From: an uncultured bacterium
GTDB lineage: Bacteria > Acidobacteriota > Thermoanaerobaculia > Thermoanaerobaculales > Thermoanaerobaculaceae
DNA length: 64,000 nt
Assembly: GCA_937924755.1 (NCBI GenBank)
Contig: CALEVZ010000013.1
Location: 62,001-126,000 of the forward strand
Direction of reading: 5' to 3'
Below the pieces are notes generated by a model. It made no database searches, was not told where the DNA came from, and saw only the letters and a program-made list of their open reading frames with translations. Position 1 is the stretch's first letter; each line of letters opens with the position of its first letter. The translations under genes were made by a program, and so were the position numbers. Positions 1-8,416 of the stretch are shown one piece after another.

Positions 1-1122
1 GCGGATCACGCTGGCAGCCACGCCGCCGGCGAGGAAGGCGAAACCGCGCAACAGGACGGCGATGCCGACGGTCAGCAAGGCGACCGAACCGAAGCGCACC
101 CGGTAGTCTTCCGGCGAGGGCACCAGCCGGCGCAGGTAGACGATCCAGGCCACCGACATCAGTGCTAGCAGCAGCAGCACTCCCAGACGGGGTAGCAACA
201 CCGGCGTGGAAGCTGCCCGTGCCGCCAGCGCGTTGATCAGTCGCGCCGCCTGCGGGGTTACCTCATCGCCACGCCGCACCAGGACGCGACCGCGGGGCAA
301 GTTGACCACAACCTCTTCCACCTCGGAGGCGGCGCGCAACCTCCGCCCCAAAGTTTCCCCCCGATCCATGACCAGGTTGGGGTGCATCGACCGCGCCAAC
401 AGGGCGGCCAGCGGCCCCCGCCACGCCCTCGCCACCACCGGCTCCGCCGCCAGTCGCTGTTCGATCACTTCCGGGAGCGAGTGCGAGTCCACGTAGCGGT
501 AGAGGTCGAGCTCCCGGCTGTCGCCCTCGACGCCCACGGTGCGCACGATGATTCCCCGGTCGCTGCTTTGCAGCAACTCCCCTCGATCCGCCACCACCCC
601 CTGGCGGTAGAGGCGTTGCACGATTTCGCTCAGAACCGCGGCCAGCTCCTCGCTGAAGCGCGCCTGGCGCAGCACTCGCGCCTCCTCCGCCTTCACCACC
701 AGACCGGAGGCCTCGCTCAGCCGCTGGGCGAGCTCTTGCGCACCCCCTGAGGCATCCGCTGCACCCGCCGCAAACAGCGCCGCCAGGCGCGCCGTCACCG
801 CTGCGGCCGCGCCGGGGTCCAGCACCCACACCGGCAACACCTCCGACACCGCCCGTTGCCGCCGTTGCTCCGTCGATTCCGCATCCGGCAACACGGTATC
901 GCGGTCCACCACCACATCCACGGGGGCAATCTCGCCCGACTCCAGCGCCGGAACCCGAGCCACTCGACGAGGGGAGACAGTCACCGTACCGGCCACCACG
1001 AACACCAGTAGCCACAGCCACAGCCGCCCCAGCACCCGCCGCCGGAGGTGCACCCACTCCCCCCGCCGCACCGCCAGGCGCGCCGCCAACTTTTTTCCAC
1101 TCAATGGTTTCTTGTCGGTCAC
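1..1122 (-). CDS. 7TM receptor with HD hydrolase (PgpH/YqfF-like), C-terminus beyond window
   Basis: Membrane phosphodiesterase of the 7TMR-HD family; characterised members (PgpH) hydrolyse c-di-AMP. Only the N-terminal 374 codons are visible. There is a basic N-terminus, one membrane segment at about residues 34-50, then an extracytoplasmic domain opening with the family-typical APVDVVVDRDTVLPD stretch followed by EQRRQRAVSEVLPVW. Further hydrophobic helices run from about residue 308 to the window edge. The catalytic HD domain would lie off the left edge and is not seen. The GTG start at 1122 overlaps the phoH stop as GTGA. A phoH then 7TM-HD order, usually followed by ybeY, is common in bacteria, which supports the call. 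The frame has no stop up to base 1. Confidence 0.85.
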   Translation of the reverse strand, partial: MTDKKPLSGKKLAARLAVRRGEWVHLRRRVLGRLWLWLLVFVVAGTVTVSPRRVARVPALESGEIAPVDVVVDRDTVLPDAESTEQRRQRAVSEVLPVWVLDPGAAAAVTARLAALFAAGAADASGGAQELAQRLSEASGLVVKAEEARVLRQARFSEELAAVLSEIVQRLYRQGVVADRGELLQSSDRGIIVRTVGVEGDSRELDLYRYVDSHSLPEVIEQRLAAEPVVARAWRGPLAALLARSMHPNLVMDRGETLGRRLRAASEVEEVVVNLPRGRVLVRRGDEVTPQAARLINALAARAASTPVLLPRLGVLLLLALMSVAWIVYLRRLVPSPEDYRVRFGSVALLTVGIAVLLRGFAFLAGGVAASVIR

Positions 1123-2081
1123 GAGCCGTTGTGAAGCCTCTCCCCTGCGAACCTCTCGTAGGCGTCCACCACCTTCTGGACCAGTCGGTGCCGCACCACA
1201 TCCTCCTTGGTGAAGTCAAAAAAGCAGATGCCGTCGATCCCTTCCAGGATCTGCCGAGCGTGGACCAGACCGCTCAACCGGTCGGCCGGCAAGTCCACCT
1301 GGGTGACGTCCCCGGTGATCACTGTCTTCGAGTGAAAGCCCATGCGAGTTAGGAACATTTTCATCTGTTCCGGGGTCGTGTTCTGGGCCTCATCCAGCAA
1401 CGTAAAGGCATCGTTCAACGTGCGGCCGCGCATGAAGGCCAGCGGCGCGATTTCGATCACTCCACGTTCGATATGACGCGCCACCTTGTCATATCCCAAA
1501 ATATCGTACAGCGCATCGTACACCGGACGAAGGTACGGGTTGACCTTTTCCACCATGTCCCCGGGCAGGAAGCCAAGCCTCTCCCCCGCCTCGATGGCGG
1601 GCCGGGTGAGGACGATGCGCTTCACTCGCCGCTCTGCCAGGGCTGCGGCGGCCATCGCCACGGCCAGGTAGGTTTTGCCGGTGCCCGCCGGTCCGATGGC
1701 GAAGACGATATCCTCCCGGTTAACGGTTTGCAGGAACAGTCTTTGCTTGATGTTCCGCGGGACCACCAGCCGCTTGATGGCATCCGGGATCAGGGCGTCA
1801 GCAAAGAAGGCCTTGAGGTCGGCACCCGGGTCCTCCTCCAGAACCCGCAGCGCCGTCTGAAACTCCTGCTTGCCCACGGCGAAACCGGTAGTGGCCAGGG
1901 CGGCGAGTTCCTCGATGACCTTCTGGGCGATTCCTACACCGCGCGGATCGCCGTCCAACGACACCGTGTCCCCCCGCGCCGTGACGTGGATCGCGAGCCG
2001 CTCCGCCAGGTAGCGGAAGTTCTCCTCCAGATTGCCGGCAATGGCGGCACGCCACTTCTCCGGCACCGTCACCGAGGTCAT
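1119..2081 (-). CDS. phoH: PhoH family ATPase (YbeZ type)
   Basis: A 320-residue PhoH/YbeZ P-loop ATPase, a cytoplasmic protein linked to RNA metabolism and usually encoded beside the endoribonuclease ybeY. Walker A is GPAGTGKT at residues 130-137 and Walker B is TLLDEAQN at 227-234, with the typical TRPAIEAGERLGFLPGD block between them. I chose the ATG at 2081 because it has GGAG about 8 bases upstream and begins the region that looks like the family. The frame stays open about 34 codons further upstream, but that stretch is glycine- and proline-rich and has no good ribosome site. The gene is coupled to the downstream 7TM-HD gene by a 4-base overlap. Confidence 0.93.
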   Translation of the reverse strand: MTSVTVPEKWRAAIAGNLEENFRYLAERLAIHVTARGDTVSLDGDPRGVGIAQKVIEELAALATTGFAVGKQEFQTALRVLEEDPGADLKAFFADALIPDAIKRLVVPRNIKQRLFLQTVNREDIVFAIGPAGTGKTYLAVAMAAAALAERRVKRIVLTRPAIEAGERLGFLPGDMVEKVNPYLRPVYDALYDILGYDKVARHIERGVIEIAPLAFMRGRTLNDAFTLLDEAQNTTPEQMKMFLTRMGFHSKTVITGDVTQVDLPADRLSGLVHARQILEGIDGICFFDFTKEDVVRHRLVQKVVDAYERFAGERLHNGS

Positions 2082-2228
2082 CGGGCCAGCTCCGCGGGCC
2101 CAGGGAGAGGCGAGTGTTGCCCCGAGTGTTCCTGCCCAGCTGGCGATCGGCCCGCCACCACCCCTCGCCCGCTCACCGAGCACCCAGCCATCCCAGGCTC
2201 TGAACGTGGTTCCATGCCCTGACGACGA

Positions 2229-2774
2229 CTAGTTGCGGCCGCGCCAAACCACGTCTTCGACGCCGGCGAGCCGGTTGAGGAAACGGGCGAGGACGAAGAG
2301 AGCATCGGAGAGGCGATTGAGGAACGGCACGACGGCACGCACCGGCGCTGCACCGTTGTCCGCTGCCATAGCCGCGACCCGTCGTTCCACCCGCCGGCAG
2401 GTCGCCCTGGCCAGGTGCGCCAGAGCCGCCGGGCGCGACCCTCCCGGGAGTATGAAATTACGCAAAGGGGGAAGCTGGCGCTCCATGGCGTCGATCCAGC
2501 TCTCCACCCAATCCGGGCGAACGGCGTCCAAATCCAGGGGGTATCTCCCACCTGGATCCGCGAGACAGGTGCCAATGGTGAAGAGGCACATCTGCGCCCG
2601 CGCCAGGTGTTCATCGGTGTCCGTCGGAAGTCCCTCGGCGCGCAGCAAGCCCAGCACCGAATTGAGCTCGTCGGCCTCCCCGTAGGCCCACACCCTCGCC
2701 GCCCCCTTGGAGACCCTGGTACCGTCCGCCAACGCGGTGGAGCCGTCATCCCCGGTCTTGGTGTAAATCTTCAC
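2229..2774 (-). CDS. PduO/MMAB-type cob(I)alamin adenosyltransferase
   Basis: Transfers adenosyl from ATP to cob(I)alamin, making coenzyme B12. The 181-residue protein begins KIYTKTGDDGSTAL, the ATP-binding signature of the PduO-type family, and has the expected length. EADELNSVLG and FILPGGSRPAALAHLARATCRRVER further in are also family motifs. The start is GTG, with no Shine-Dalgarno sequence. The hexamer TAAGAT lies 6 bases before it, so translation may be leaderless. It follows the hybrid kinase stop by 4 bases. No B12-dependent mutase or B12 biosynthesis gene is in the window. Confidence 0.93.
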   Translation of the reverse strand: MKIYTKTGDDGSTALADGTRVSKGAARVWAYGEADELNSVLGLLRAEGLPTDTDEHLARAQMCLFTIGTCLADPGGRYPLDLDAVRPDWVESWIDAMERQLPPLRNFILPGGSRPAALAHLARATCRRVERRVAAMAADNGAAPVRAVVPFLNRLSDALFVLARFLNRLAGVEDVVWRGRN

Positions 2775-2778
2775 CGAT

Positions 2779-5550
2779 TTATCTTATCACCACTGCCGCA
2801 GAACCGCCGGTGAAGGCCCGTACGCGCTCTACGAAGGCCTCCAGGGCGAATGGCTTGACCAGCACCCCCGCGCCGCTGATCGCCTCCTCTTCCAACTCAT
2901 AGCCGGTACACAGCAGCACTGGAAGGGCGGGCACTTCTTCCCTCAGACGCCGCAGGACCTCACGGCCATCCAGGATCGGCATGACCAGGTCGAGCACCAA
3001 CAGCGCGTAGCGTTCCGGCGCCGCCAGCACCATGTCCACGACCTGGCGGCCGTTGCTCGCCTCATCCACGACGAACCCCTCTGCCCGCAGGGCGGCCGCC
3101 AAACTGCTGCGCACCGCCTCTTCGTCATCGGCCACCAGCACCACGCCAGCCCGGCGTTCGTGCGGCCGGCGCCCCTCCTCGGCCACGGCGCCAACCCGCA
3201 GCGGCAGATCCAACCACACGTGAAAGCCCACCCCTGCCGCTCTTCGCCAGCCCGCCACCCCACCGTGCCGCTCGGCCACCAGCTGGGCCACCGCCAGCAC
3301 CGCCTCCCGCGCCATGGCGTCGGGCAACCCCTCGTGTGACCTCAGGCCCCACTCCCCCGCCTCGCCACCGGTGTCGCGCACGGAAAGCCGCACGGTGCCG
3401 GCCGTCGCGCCTCGCTCCACCGCCACGCTCACGGCTCCCCCTTCCGCCGCCAGCACTCTGGTGGCGGCCACCAACGCGTAATCGAGAAAAGATTGCACCT
3501 GCTGCGAGTCCACGATGACGCGATCCTCGGTCACCTCAGGGTTGAACACCAGCCGCACCCCGGGGGGCACCCTGAGCGCCGCCGACTCCCTCCAGCCATC
3601 CAACAACACCGACAGCCGGGCCGGCCGCAAAGCGGCGCCCGAGCGCCGGCAAACGCTGACGAAGCGTTGCAACTCCCGCGCCGATGCCTGCAGCTGGGCC
3701 ACTATCTCCTCCACCGTTTGCTGGCTCCCCGCCGGGCGAGAGGCGGCGATACGACCCTGAATGGCCTGCACGTCATTGTTGAGACGGTGGGAAAGAGTCG
3801 CGGCGAGCTGGGCCAGCGCCTCCAGACGGCGGTCCGGGGCCAGCGACACCGCTCCAGGGGGAGCGCCTCGAATCTCCTGACCGGCAAAGACGACCCCAAA
3901 CACCTGGCCTGCCACCACCACGGGTGCCACGCGCAAGGCCACCGCCAGCTCCCCACCCGTCCCCAGGCTCAGGGGCAGGAGCCGGTCCGAGCTCTTGCCG
4001 CGCAGGGCGGCGCCGAACATGATCCGCAGCAGCCGACGCTCTCTCGGACCGAACACCTCGAGGGGGTCGCCGGCCATCATCCCCAGTCGCCGGGCCGTCT
4101 CATCAAAGGCCTGATTGCTCCAAAGAATGGCGCCGGAAGGGTCGACGAAGAGCACCGGAACGTGCATCACCGAGGCAATGGTTCGGGAAAGCGCTTCGCC
4201 CCGTTCTCTGGCCGTGGCATCCCGCCATGTGAGGAGGATGGTGCCGCTTTGCCGTTCGGCGGCAGGAAGGCGGCGTACCTCGACCACTCTCCTGCCCGAG
4301 CCCGGGACTTCGAGATGCACCGTGACCGTCTTCCGATCGCTCTCCGGGGGCGATTGCTGGGTGAGAAACCGGGCGAACCGCTCTCGCTCATCGCCCGCCA
4401 CCAACTCGAGAAAATCCCGACCGACCAGCGCCTCAGCGCTGTCCATCCCGAGCGAACGCGCCGCCCGCGCGTTCGCTTCCACCACTCTCGTGCCCGCCAG
4501 CTCCAGCACCGCAGCACCGGGCATCCCCAACAGGGCCCGCCGCCACGCCTCGCGGCTGGCTGCGGCGGCGGTTGCACGCCAGCGTTTGACCTCTTCCGCC
4601 TGATCGACAGTGCGCGCCTCAGCACGCCGCACCCCGGCAACAACGCCTGCCCCCCCAGCAAAAAAGACCACCACCCCCAGCGCAGCCACCAACACGAACT
4701 TGGCCGCCTCGCCCATGCTCAGACGCCAGGGCCTCGCCAGACCGACCACCCATGATGACCCGGCGGCCTCAAATCTGACCGCCACGGCCAGCGAGGTTCG
4801 CCCGCTTTCGGGGAGGATCCCGGTCGCCAAGCCATTGCCGAAGGCCGCGCCGGCGAGCTCGGCTATCTCCCCCGCACCGCCCTTCAAGGTCAACTTGGTG
4901 TGGCTGGAGTGGGCCGGATCGGCACGCAGCAGCAAAGACCCCTCCCTCGAGGTAACGAACGAGGTGGCCTCCCCGCCCGCGGTGAGGGCCTCCAGGGCGG
5001 CTCCGACCACGCTGGATGCATTCAGCCAGGCAACCAGGGCGACCTCGATTTCCCTGACGTCATGCTTCCCGGGGCGGACGGGTGTTGCCAGGACTACAAC
5101 GGGCGTCCCCTCTCCCCCTTCCGAAGCCAGAAAACTCAGGGTGGCCCGGCGGTCCAGGGTAGTTGCCGCCAGCTTTCTTGCCTCCGGCCCAAAGGCGACA
5201 CCGCCCCCGGGGCGATGGATCTCGACAAAATCGCCACTGTGACGATCCAGCAGTGCCAGGCCGGAGAAGACCAGCCGGTGCGTGGATAGCCAGGTGCGTA
5301 GCCGCGCGGCACGGCCGGTTGTCGACGAGGTCTCCTCGACGAGTTCAGCCAGGTCTGCGACCGACCGGGCATGGGTCTCCAGCGCGTTGCTCAGGTGTAC
5401 CGCCGCAACCTGTGCGGCCGCCAGACTTCCCTCGAAAGTGGCGCGCTGGACGGCTGCCCCCATGGCCAGCACGAGCGCTGTCCCAGCCCCCACCGCACCG
5501 GCGCCGATCAGCACCAGCGGGACTCGAAGGGAGGTTCGGTCGGACCACAT
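2779..5550 (-). CDS. Hybrid sensor histidine kinase with PAS and receiver domains
   Basis: A 923-residue membrane signalling protein. A membrane helix at about 10-30 is followed by an extracytoplasmic sensor region to about 280 and a second helix (FVLVAALGVVVFFAGG). A PAS-like region follows, then the histidine phosphoacceptor helix with LSHRLNND (His 588). A HATPase region comes next, and a C-terminal receiver domain from about 803 has DD near its start, phosphoacceptor Asp 854 and Lys 899. The G1 box is recognisable (VRDTGG). At the position where the N-box Mg-binding Asn is expected I read Ala (about 696), so ATP binding may be atypical. No partner regulator or output protein is adjacent. 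The ribosome site is weak. Confidence 0.88.
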   Translation of the reverse strand: MWSDRTSLRVPLVLIGAGAVGAGTALVLAMGAAVQRATFEGSLAAAQVAAVHLSNALETHARSVADLAELVEETSSTTGRAARLRTWLSTHRLVFSGLALLDRHSGDFVEIHRPGGGVAFGPEARKLAATTLDRRATLSFLASEGGEGTPVVVLATPVRPGKHDVREIEVALVAWLNASSVVGAALEALTAGGEATSFVTSREGSLLLRADPAHSSHTKLTLKGGAGEIAELAGAAFGNGLATGILPESGRTSLAVAVRFEAAGSSWVVGLARPWRLSMGEAAKFVLVAALGVVVFFAGGAGVVAGVRRAEARTVDQAEEVKRWRATAAAASREAWRRALLGMPGAAVLELAGTRVVEANARAARSLGMDSAEALVGRDFLELVAGDERERFARFLTQQSPPESDRKTVTVHLEVPGSGRRVVEVRRLPAAERQSGTILLTWRDATARERGEALSRTIASVMHVPVLFVDPSGAILWSNQAFDETARRLGMMAGDPLEVFGPRERRLLRIMFGAALRGKSSDRLLPLSLGTGGELAVALRVAPVVVAGQVFGVVFAGQEIRGAPPGAVSLAPDRRLEALAQLAATLSHRLNNDVQAIQGRIAASRPAGSQQTVEEIVAQLQASARELQRFVSVCRRSGAALRPARLSVLLDGWRESAALRVPPGVRLVFNPEVTEDRVIVDSQQVQSFLDYALVAATRVLAAEGGAVSVAVERGATAGTVRLSVRDTGGEAGEWGLRSHEGLPDAMAREAVLAVAQLVAERHGGVAGWRRAAGVGFHVWLDLPLRVGAVAEEGRRPHERRAGVVLVADDEEAVRSSLAAALRAEGFVVDEASNGRQVVDMVLAAPERYALLVLDLVMPILDGREVLRRLREEVPALPVLLCTGYELEEEAISGAGVLVKPFALEAFVERVRAFTGGSAAVVIR
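2781..2786 (-). promoter_or_regulatory. Candidate leaderless -10 element (TAAGAT) of the adenosyltransferase gene
   Basis: TAAGAT ends 6 bases before the GTG at 2774, which has no ribosome-binding site. It matches the TANNNT pattern seen before other starts in this window. It overlaps the end of the upstream kinase gene. I see no convincing -35. Confidence 0.4.
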
Positions 5551-5571
5551 CCTTGCTATCTCGACGTCGGC

Positions 5572-5577
5572 ATTGTA
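5572..5577 (-). promoter_or_regulatory. Candidate -10 (TACAAT) for the hybrid kinase gene
   Basis: TACAAT on the minus strand, 21 bases before the ATG at 5550, in the 120-bp divergent gap between the kinase and ggt genes. No good -35 is visible at 17 bp. Confidence 0.3.
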
Positions 5578-5670
5578 GACCTATTGCCCTGCGGCTCATC
5601 GGCGAAAGCGAGCCTAAATTCGCCCCGGTACCGCTTCACAGCCGCAGTAGACTGGCGGCGGGAGGCGATC

Positions 5671-7371
5671 ATGCGGGGACTTCTAACTCTGGCGGCGGTA
5701 ACTGTGTTGTGCGCCGGCGCGGCGCGGGGCGCTGATCGTCCCGAGGGGCGGGCCTTCGCCACGCGCTCGGTGACCCTGGCCCGGCATGGCATGGTGGCCG
5801 CCGCCCACCCCCTGGCCGTGCAGGTGGGCGTTGACGTCCTCAAGCGCGGCGGCTCGGCGGTGGATGCGGCGATCGCCGTCAACGCCGCCCTCGCCCTCAT
5901 GGAGCCTGTCTCTTGCGGGCTGGGCGGCGACCTCTTCGCGATGGTGTGGGACCCCAAGAAGAACTCCCTGCATGGCCTCAACGCCTCGGGACGCGCCCCC
6001 GGCGCCCTCACCATCGAGGGGGTCCCGGCCGACAGGGACAACACCATCCCCCTCCACTCCCCCTACGCCTGGACGGTCCCGGGGTGCGTGGACGGCTGGT
6101 TCGCCCTCCACGCCCGCTTCGGTCGCCTGCCCATGGCGGAGCTCTTGCGTCCCACCATCACTTACGCGCGGGAGGGGGTTCCCGTCCCCCAGATCATCGC
6201 CGGCGCCTGGCAACGGGCGACCCGGCTCTTCACCGGCAAACCGGGTTTTGCCGAGGTGTTCATGCCGGGGGGAAAGGCACCTGGAGAGGGTGATGTGTTC
6301 ACCAATCCCGCTCTGGCGCACACCCTGGAAACCCTGGCCCGCGGTGGCCGAGACGCCTTCTATCGGGGACCCATTGCCGCCGCCATCGTGGCTTTCTCCC
6401 GCGCCCACGGGGGTTTTTTTTCCCCCGAGGACTTCGCCACCCATACCTCCGACTGGATTCAGCCCATCTCCACCACCTATCGTGACTGGCAGGTGTGGGA
6501 GCTTCCCCCCCCAGGCCAGGGCCTGGCTGCCTTGCAGATTCTGAACATATTGGAACACTTCGATCTCAAGGCCATGGGGCGGGACAGCGCCGATTTCTGG
6601 CACCTGCTGGTGGAGGCCAAGAAGCTCGCCTACGAGGACCGCGCCCGCCTGTACGCCGACCCACGGTTCGCCACCGTCCCGGTGGAGCAGCTCCTCGCCA
6701 AGGAGTACGCACGGCGGCAAAGCCAACGCATCGACATGAGGCGGGCCGCCCGGATAATCGACCCCGGCGACCCCCGTTTGCAGGAGGGGGACACCACCTT
6801 CCTGGCCACCGCCGATGGCAACGGCATGTTGGTGGCGCTGATCCAGTCCAACTACACCGGCTTCGGTTCCGGTTACGTCATCCCCGAACTGGGGTTCGGG
6901 CTGCACAACCGCGGCGCCCAGTTCGCCCTCGACTCCACCCACCCCAACGCCCTGGCGCCGGGCAAGCGCCCCTTCCATACCATCATCCCTGCCTTCCTGG
7001 GCCGGGCCGGCACCCCCCTGATGGCCTTTGGCGTCATGGGCGGCGACATGCAGCCCCAGGGGCACGTGCAAATCGTGGTGAACATCGTGGATTTCGGCAT
7101 GAACCTGCAGGAGGCGGGGGACGCCGCGCGATTTCACCATACGGGCTCGTCCGAACCCACCGGCACCGTCATGAACGATGGTGGCGTGCTGCACCTGGAA
7201 AGCGCTGTATCGCCGGAAATCCGCCGGGAGTTGCTGCGCCGCGGCCACCGGATCGTCGAAACCACCGGAACCAACTTCGGCGGCTATCAAGGGATCTGGC
7301 GCGATCCGCGCACCGGCGTCCTCCACGGTGCCAGCGAGTCCCGCAAAGACGGCTGCGCCATGGGTTACTGA
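5671..7371 (+). CDS. ggt: Gamma-glutamyltransferase (gamma-glutamyl hydrolase)
   Basis: Ntn-hydrolase that cleaves and transfers the gamma-glutamyl group of glutathione and related compounds; exported. The 566-residue precursor has a signal peptide ending near ARGAD and the large-subunit hallmarks AAHPLA, GGSAVDAAIA and EPVSCGLGGD. The autoprocessing/catalytic Thr is the first T of the TTFLATAD motif, residue 375. The later GFGSGYVIPELGFGLHNRG and GVMGGDMQPQGH blocks are typical. The start at 5671 has GGGAGG five bases upstream. The frame is open further upstream, but no signal peptide would result. A G5-T8-C5 homopolymer stack lies within the gene. Confidence 0.95.
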   Translation: MRGLLTLAAVTVLCAGAARGADRPEGRAFATRSVTLARHGMVAAAHPLAVQVGVDVLKRGGSAVDAAIAVNAALALMEPVSCGLGGDLFAMVWDPKKNSLHGLNASGRAPGALTIEGVPADRDNTIPLHSPYAWTVPGCVDGWFALHARFGRLPMAELLRPTITYAREGVPVPQIIAGAWQRATRLFTGKPGFAEVFMPGGKAPGEGDVFTNPALAHTLETLARGGRDAFYRGPIAAAIVAFSRAHGGFFSPEDFATHTSDWIQPISTTYRDWQVWELPPPGQGLAALQILNILEHFDLKAMGRDSADFWHLLVEAKKLAYEDRARLYADPRFATVPVEQLLAKEYARRQSQRIDMRRAARIIDPGDPRLQEGDTTFLATADGNGMLVALIQSNYTGFGSGYVIPELGFGLHNRGAQFALDSTHPNALAPGKRPFHTIIPAFLGRAGTPLMAFGVMGGDMQPQGHVQIVVNIVDFGMNLQEAGDAARFHHTGSSEPTGTVMNDGGVLHLESAVSPEIRRELLRRGHRIVETTGTNFGGYQGIWRDPRTGVLHGASESRKDGCAMGY

Positions 7372-7434
7372 CTCACCCCCGGGCCCTCCAGAGGGACGAG
7401 TGCGCCGGTAGCCAGGAGTCGACCCCAGGGAGGG

Positions 7435-8145
7435 TCAGGCGGAGCTCACTTCTGTAAGCCACGCCTCCCGCAGAAACTCGCGGCCCAGCGCCAGCACCCG
7501 CTGCAAGCCCTCCGACTCCAGGACGACATATGGCTGCAACCCGGTGGCCAGGGCCTCGGTGGCTGCCGCCTCGTCTCCCCCATCCTCGATCAGGATGCAG
7601 CGCATCCCTTTATGGCTTCGCGCGTACACCACCAGCCGCTCCCAGAAAGTTTCCTCCGGGTGCTGCGAAACCGCCGCCAGGAGAACGGCCGGGGCCTGCT
7701 CGGGCAGCGTGTCGCCGAAGCCCGTGATGGCTGCCCACTCGCCGTGAAAGAGGGCCTTGAGGTAGGGGTGATCTGCGGCCAGCTGCGGACGCACCACCGC
7801 CCGTCGCACTACCTCTTCAATCCTCTGCTGGGCGGGGTCGAAGGCGTAATGGGCTCCGGCTGCCAGAGCGTCCTGCTTTTCGGTGAGAAAGGAGCCGCAG
7901 GCCAGGATGCGTCCGCCGAAACCGTGGCGCGCCAGCGACGCGATCAAATCCATCCGCCGATCATGCTCGGCGATGGGACCCTTGAGAATGACGACCGCAT
8001 CGAACGCCCCTTCCACGGCGCGCTCGACCGCTTCCCAGGGGCGGGCTGCGCCCCCCACCCGCAGCTCCGGGGAGCGCTGCGCGATTAACCGTTCGGCCTC
8101 GTCGCGCTCGGCGAGCCCGCCAAAGAGCAGCACCGTGGCAGCCAT
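7435..8145 (-). CDS. Unknown protein, possibly two receiver-like alpha/beta domains
   Basis: A 236-residue soluble protein I cannot assign. The first ~115 residues alternate hydrophobic strands and helices like a response-regulator receiver (VLLFGG, FDAVVIL, GRILACGS, ALAAGAHYAF), but without the acidic cluster and phosphoacceptor site. The second half repeats a similar pattern (APAVLLAAV, MRCILIEDGG, GLQPYVVLE). It may therefore be a degenerate pair of pseudo-receiver domains; this is inference from pattern only. The ATG at 8145 has GGGAG ten bases upstream. It follows the half-ferritin gene by 2 bases and is presumably co-transcribed with it, which suggests an iron or redox-stress connection. 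Confidence 0.75.
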   Translation of the reverse strand: MAATVLLFGGLAERDEAERLIAQRSPELRVGGAARPWEAVERAVEGAFDAVVILKGPIAEHDRRMDLIASLARHGFGGRILACGSFLTEKQDALAAGAHYAFDPAQQRIEEVVRRAVVRPQLAADHPYLKALFHGEWAAITGFGDTLPEQAPAVLLAAVSQHPEETFWERLVVYARSHKGMRCILIEDGGDEAAATEALATGLQPYVVLESEGLQRVLALGREFLREAWLTEVSSA

Positions 8146-8147
8146 CG

Positions 8148-8375
8148 CTAGTTGTCTCCCAGGAAGAAGCGATTGTACTCCTTCTCCAGCAGCTCGAAAT
8201 GCTTGGCCTCCTCGCGGGCGAGGAACTCGAACATCTTCTTCACTCCCGGATCACCGGCAATGGCAGCGCAGCGCAGGTAAAACTCCCGCGCTCGGGTCTC
8301 CCTCTCCATGGCCAGACGCACCGCTTCCTCCGGCCGCATGTCCTCACGAACGCCCAGCTCCGCATCGCTTGCCAC
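8148..8375 (-). CDS. Two-helix ferritin-like (rubrerythrin-type) protein
   Basis: A 75-residue protein, about half a ferritin-like domain. It has two helices, each carrying an iron-ligand-like motif: MERETRAREFY at about 27-37 and AREEAKHFELLEKEY at about 53-67 (the EExxH arrangement). Such half-domains must dimerise to build a four-helix di-iron site, as encapsulin-associated ferritins do. No encapsulin gene or targeting tail is visible. The GTG start has a strong GAGAGGAGGG upstream. It is the first gene of a two-gene unit with the unknown 236-residue protein. Confidence 0.85.
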   Translation of the reverse strand: MASDAELGVREDMRPEEAVRLAMERETRAREFYLRCAAIAGDPGVKKMFEFLAREEAKHFELLEKEYNRFFLGDN

Positions 8376-8416
8376 GACTCCACCCTCCTCTCGCCGGGGA
8401 GTCTACCACTGTGCCG

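Noticed and set aside
5683-7326. A 547-codon open frame antisense to ggt
   Set aside because: Low-complexity Gly/Val/His composition with no family features; ggt on the other strand is unmistakable.
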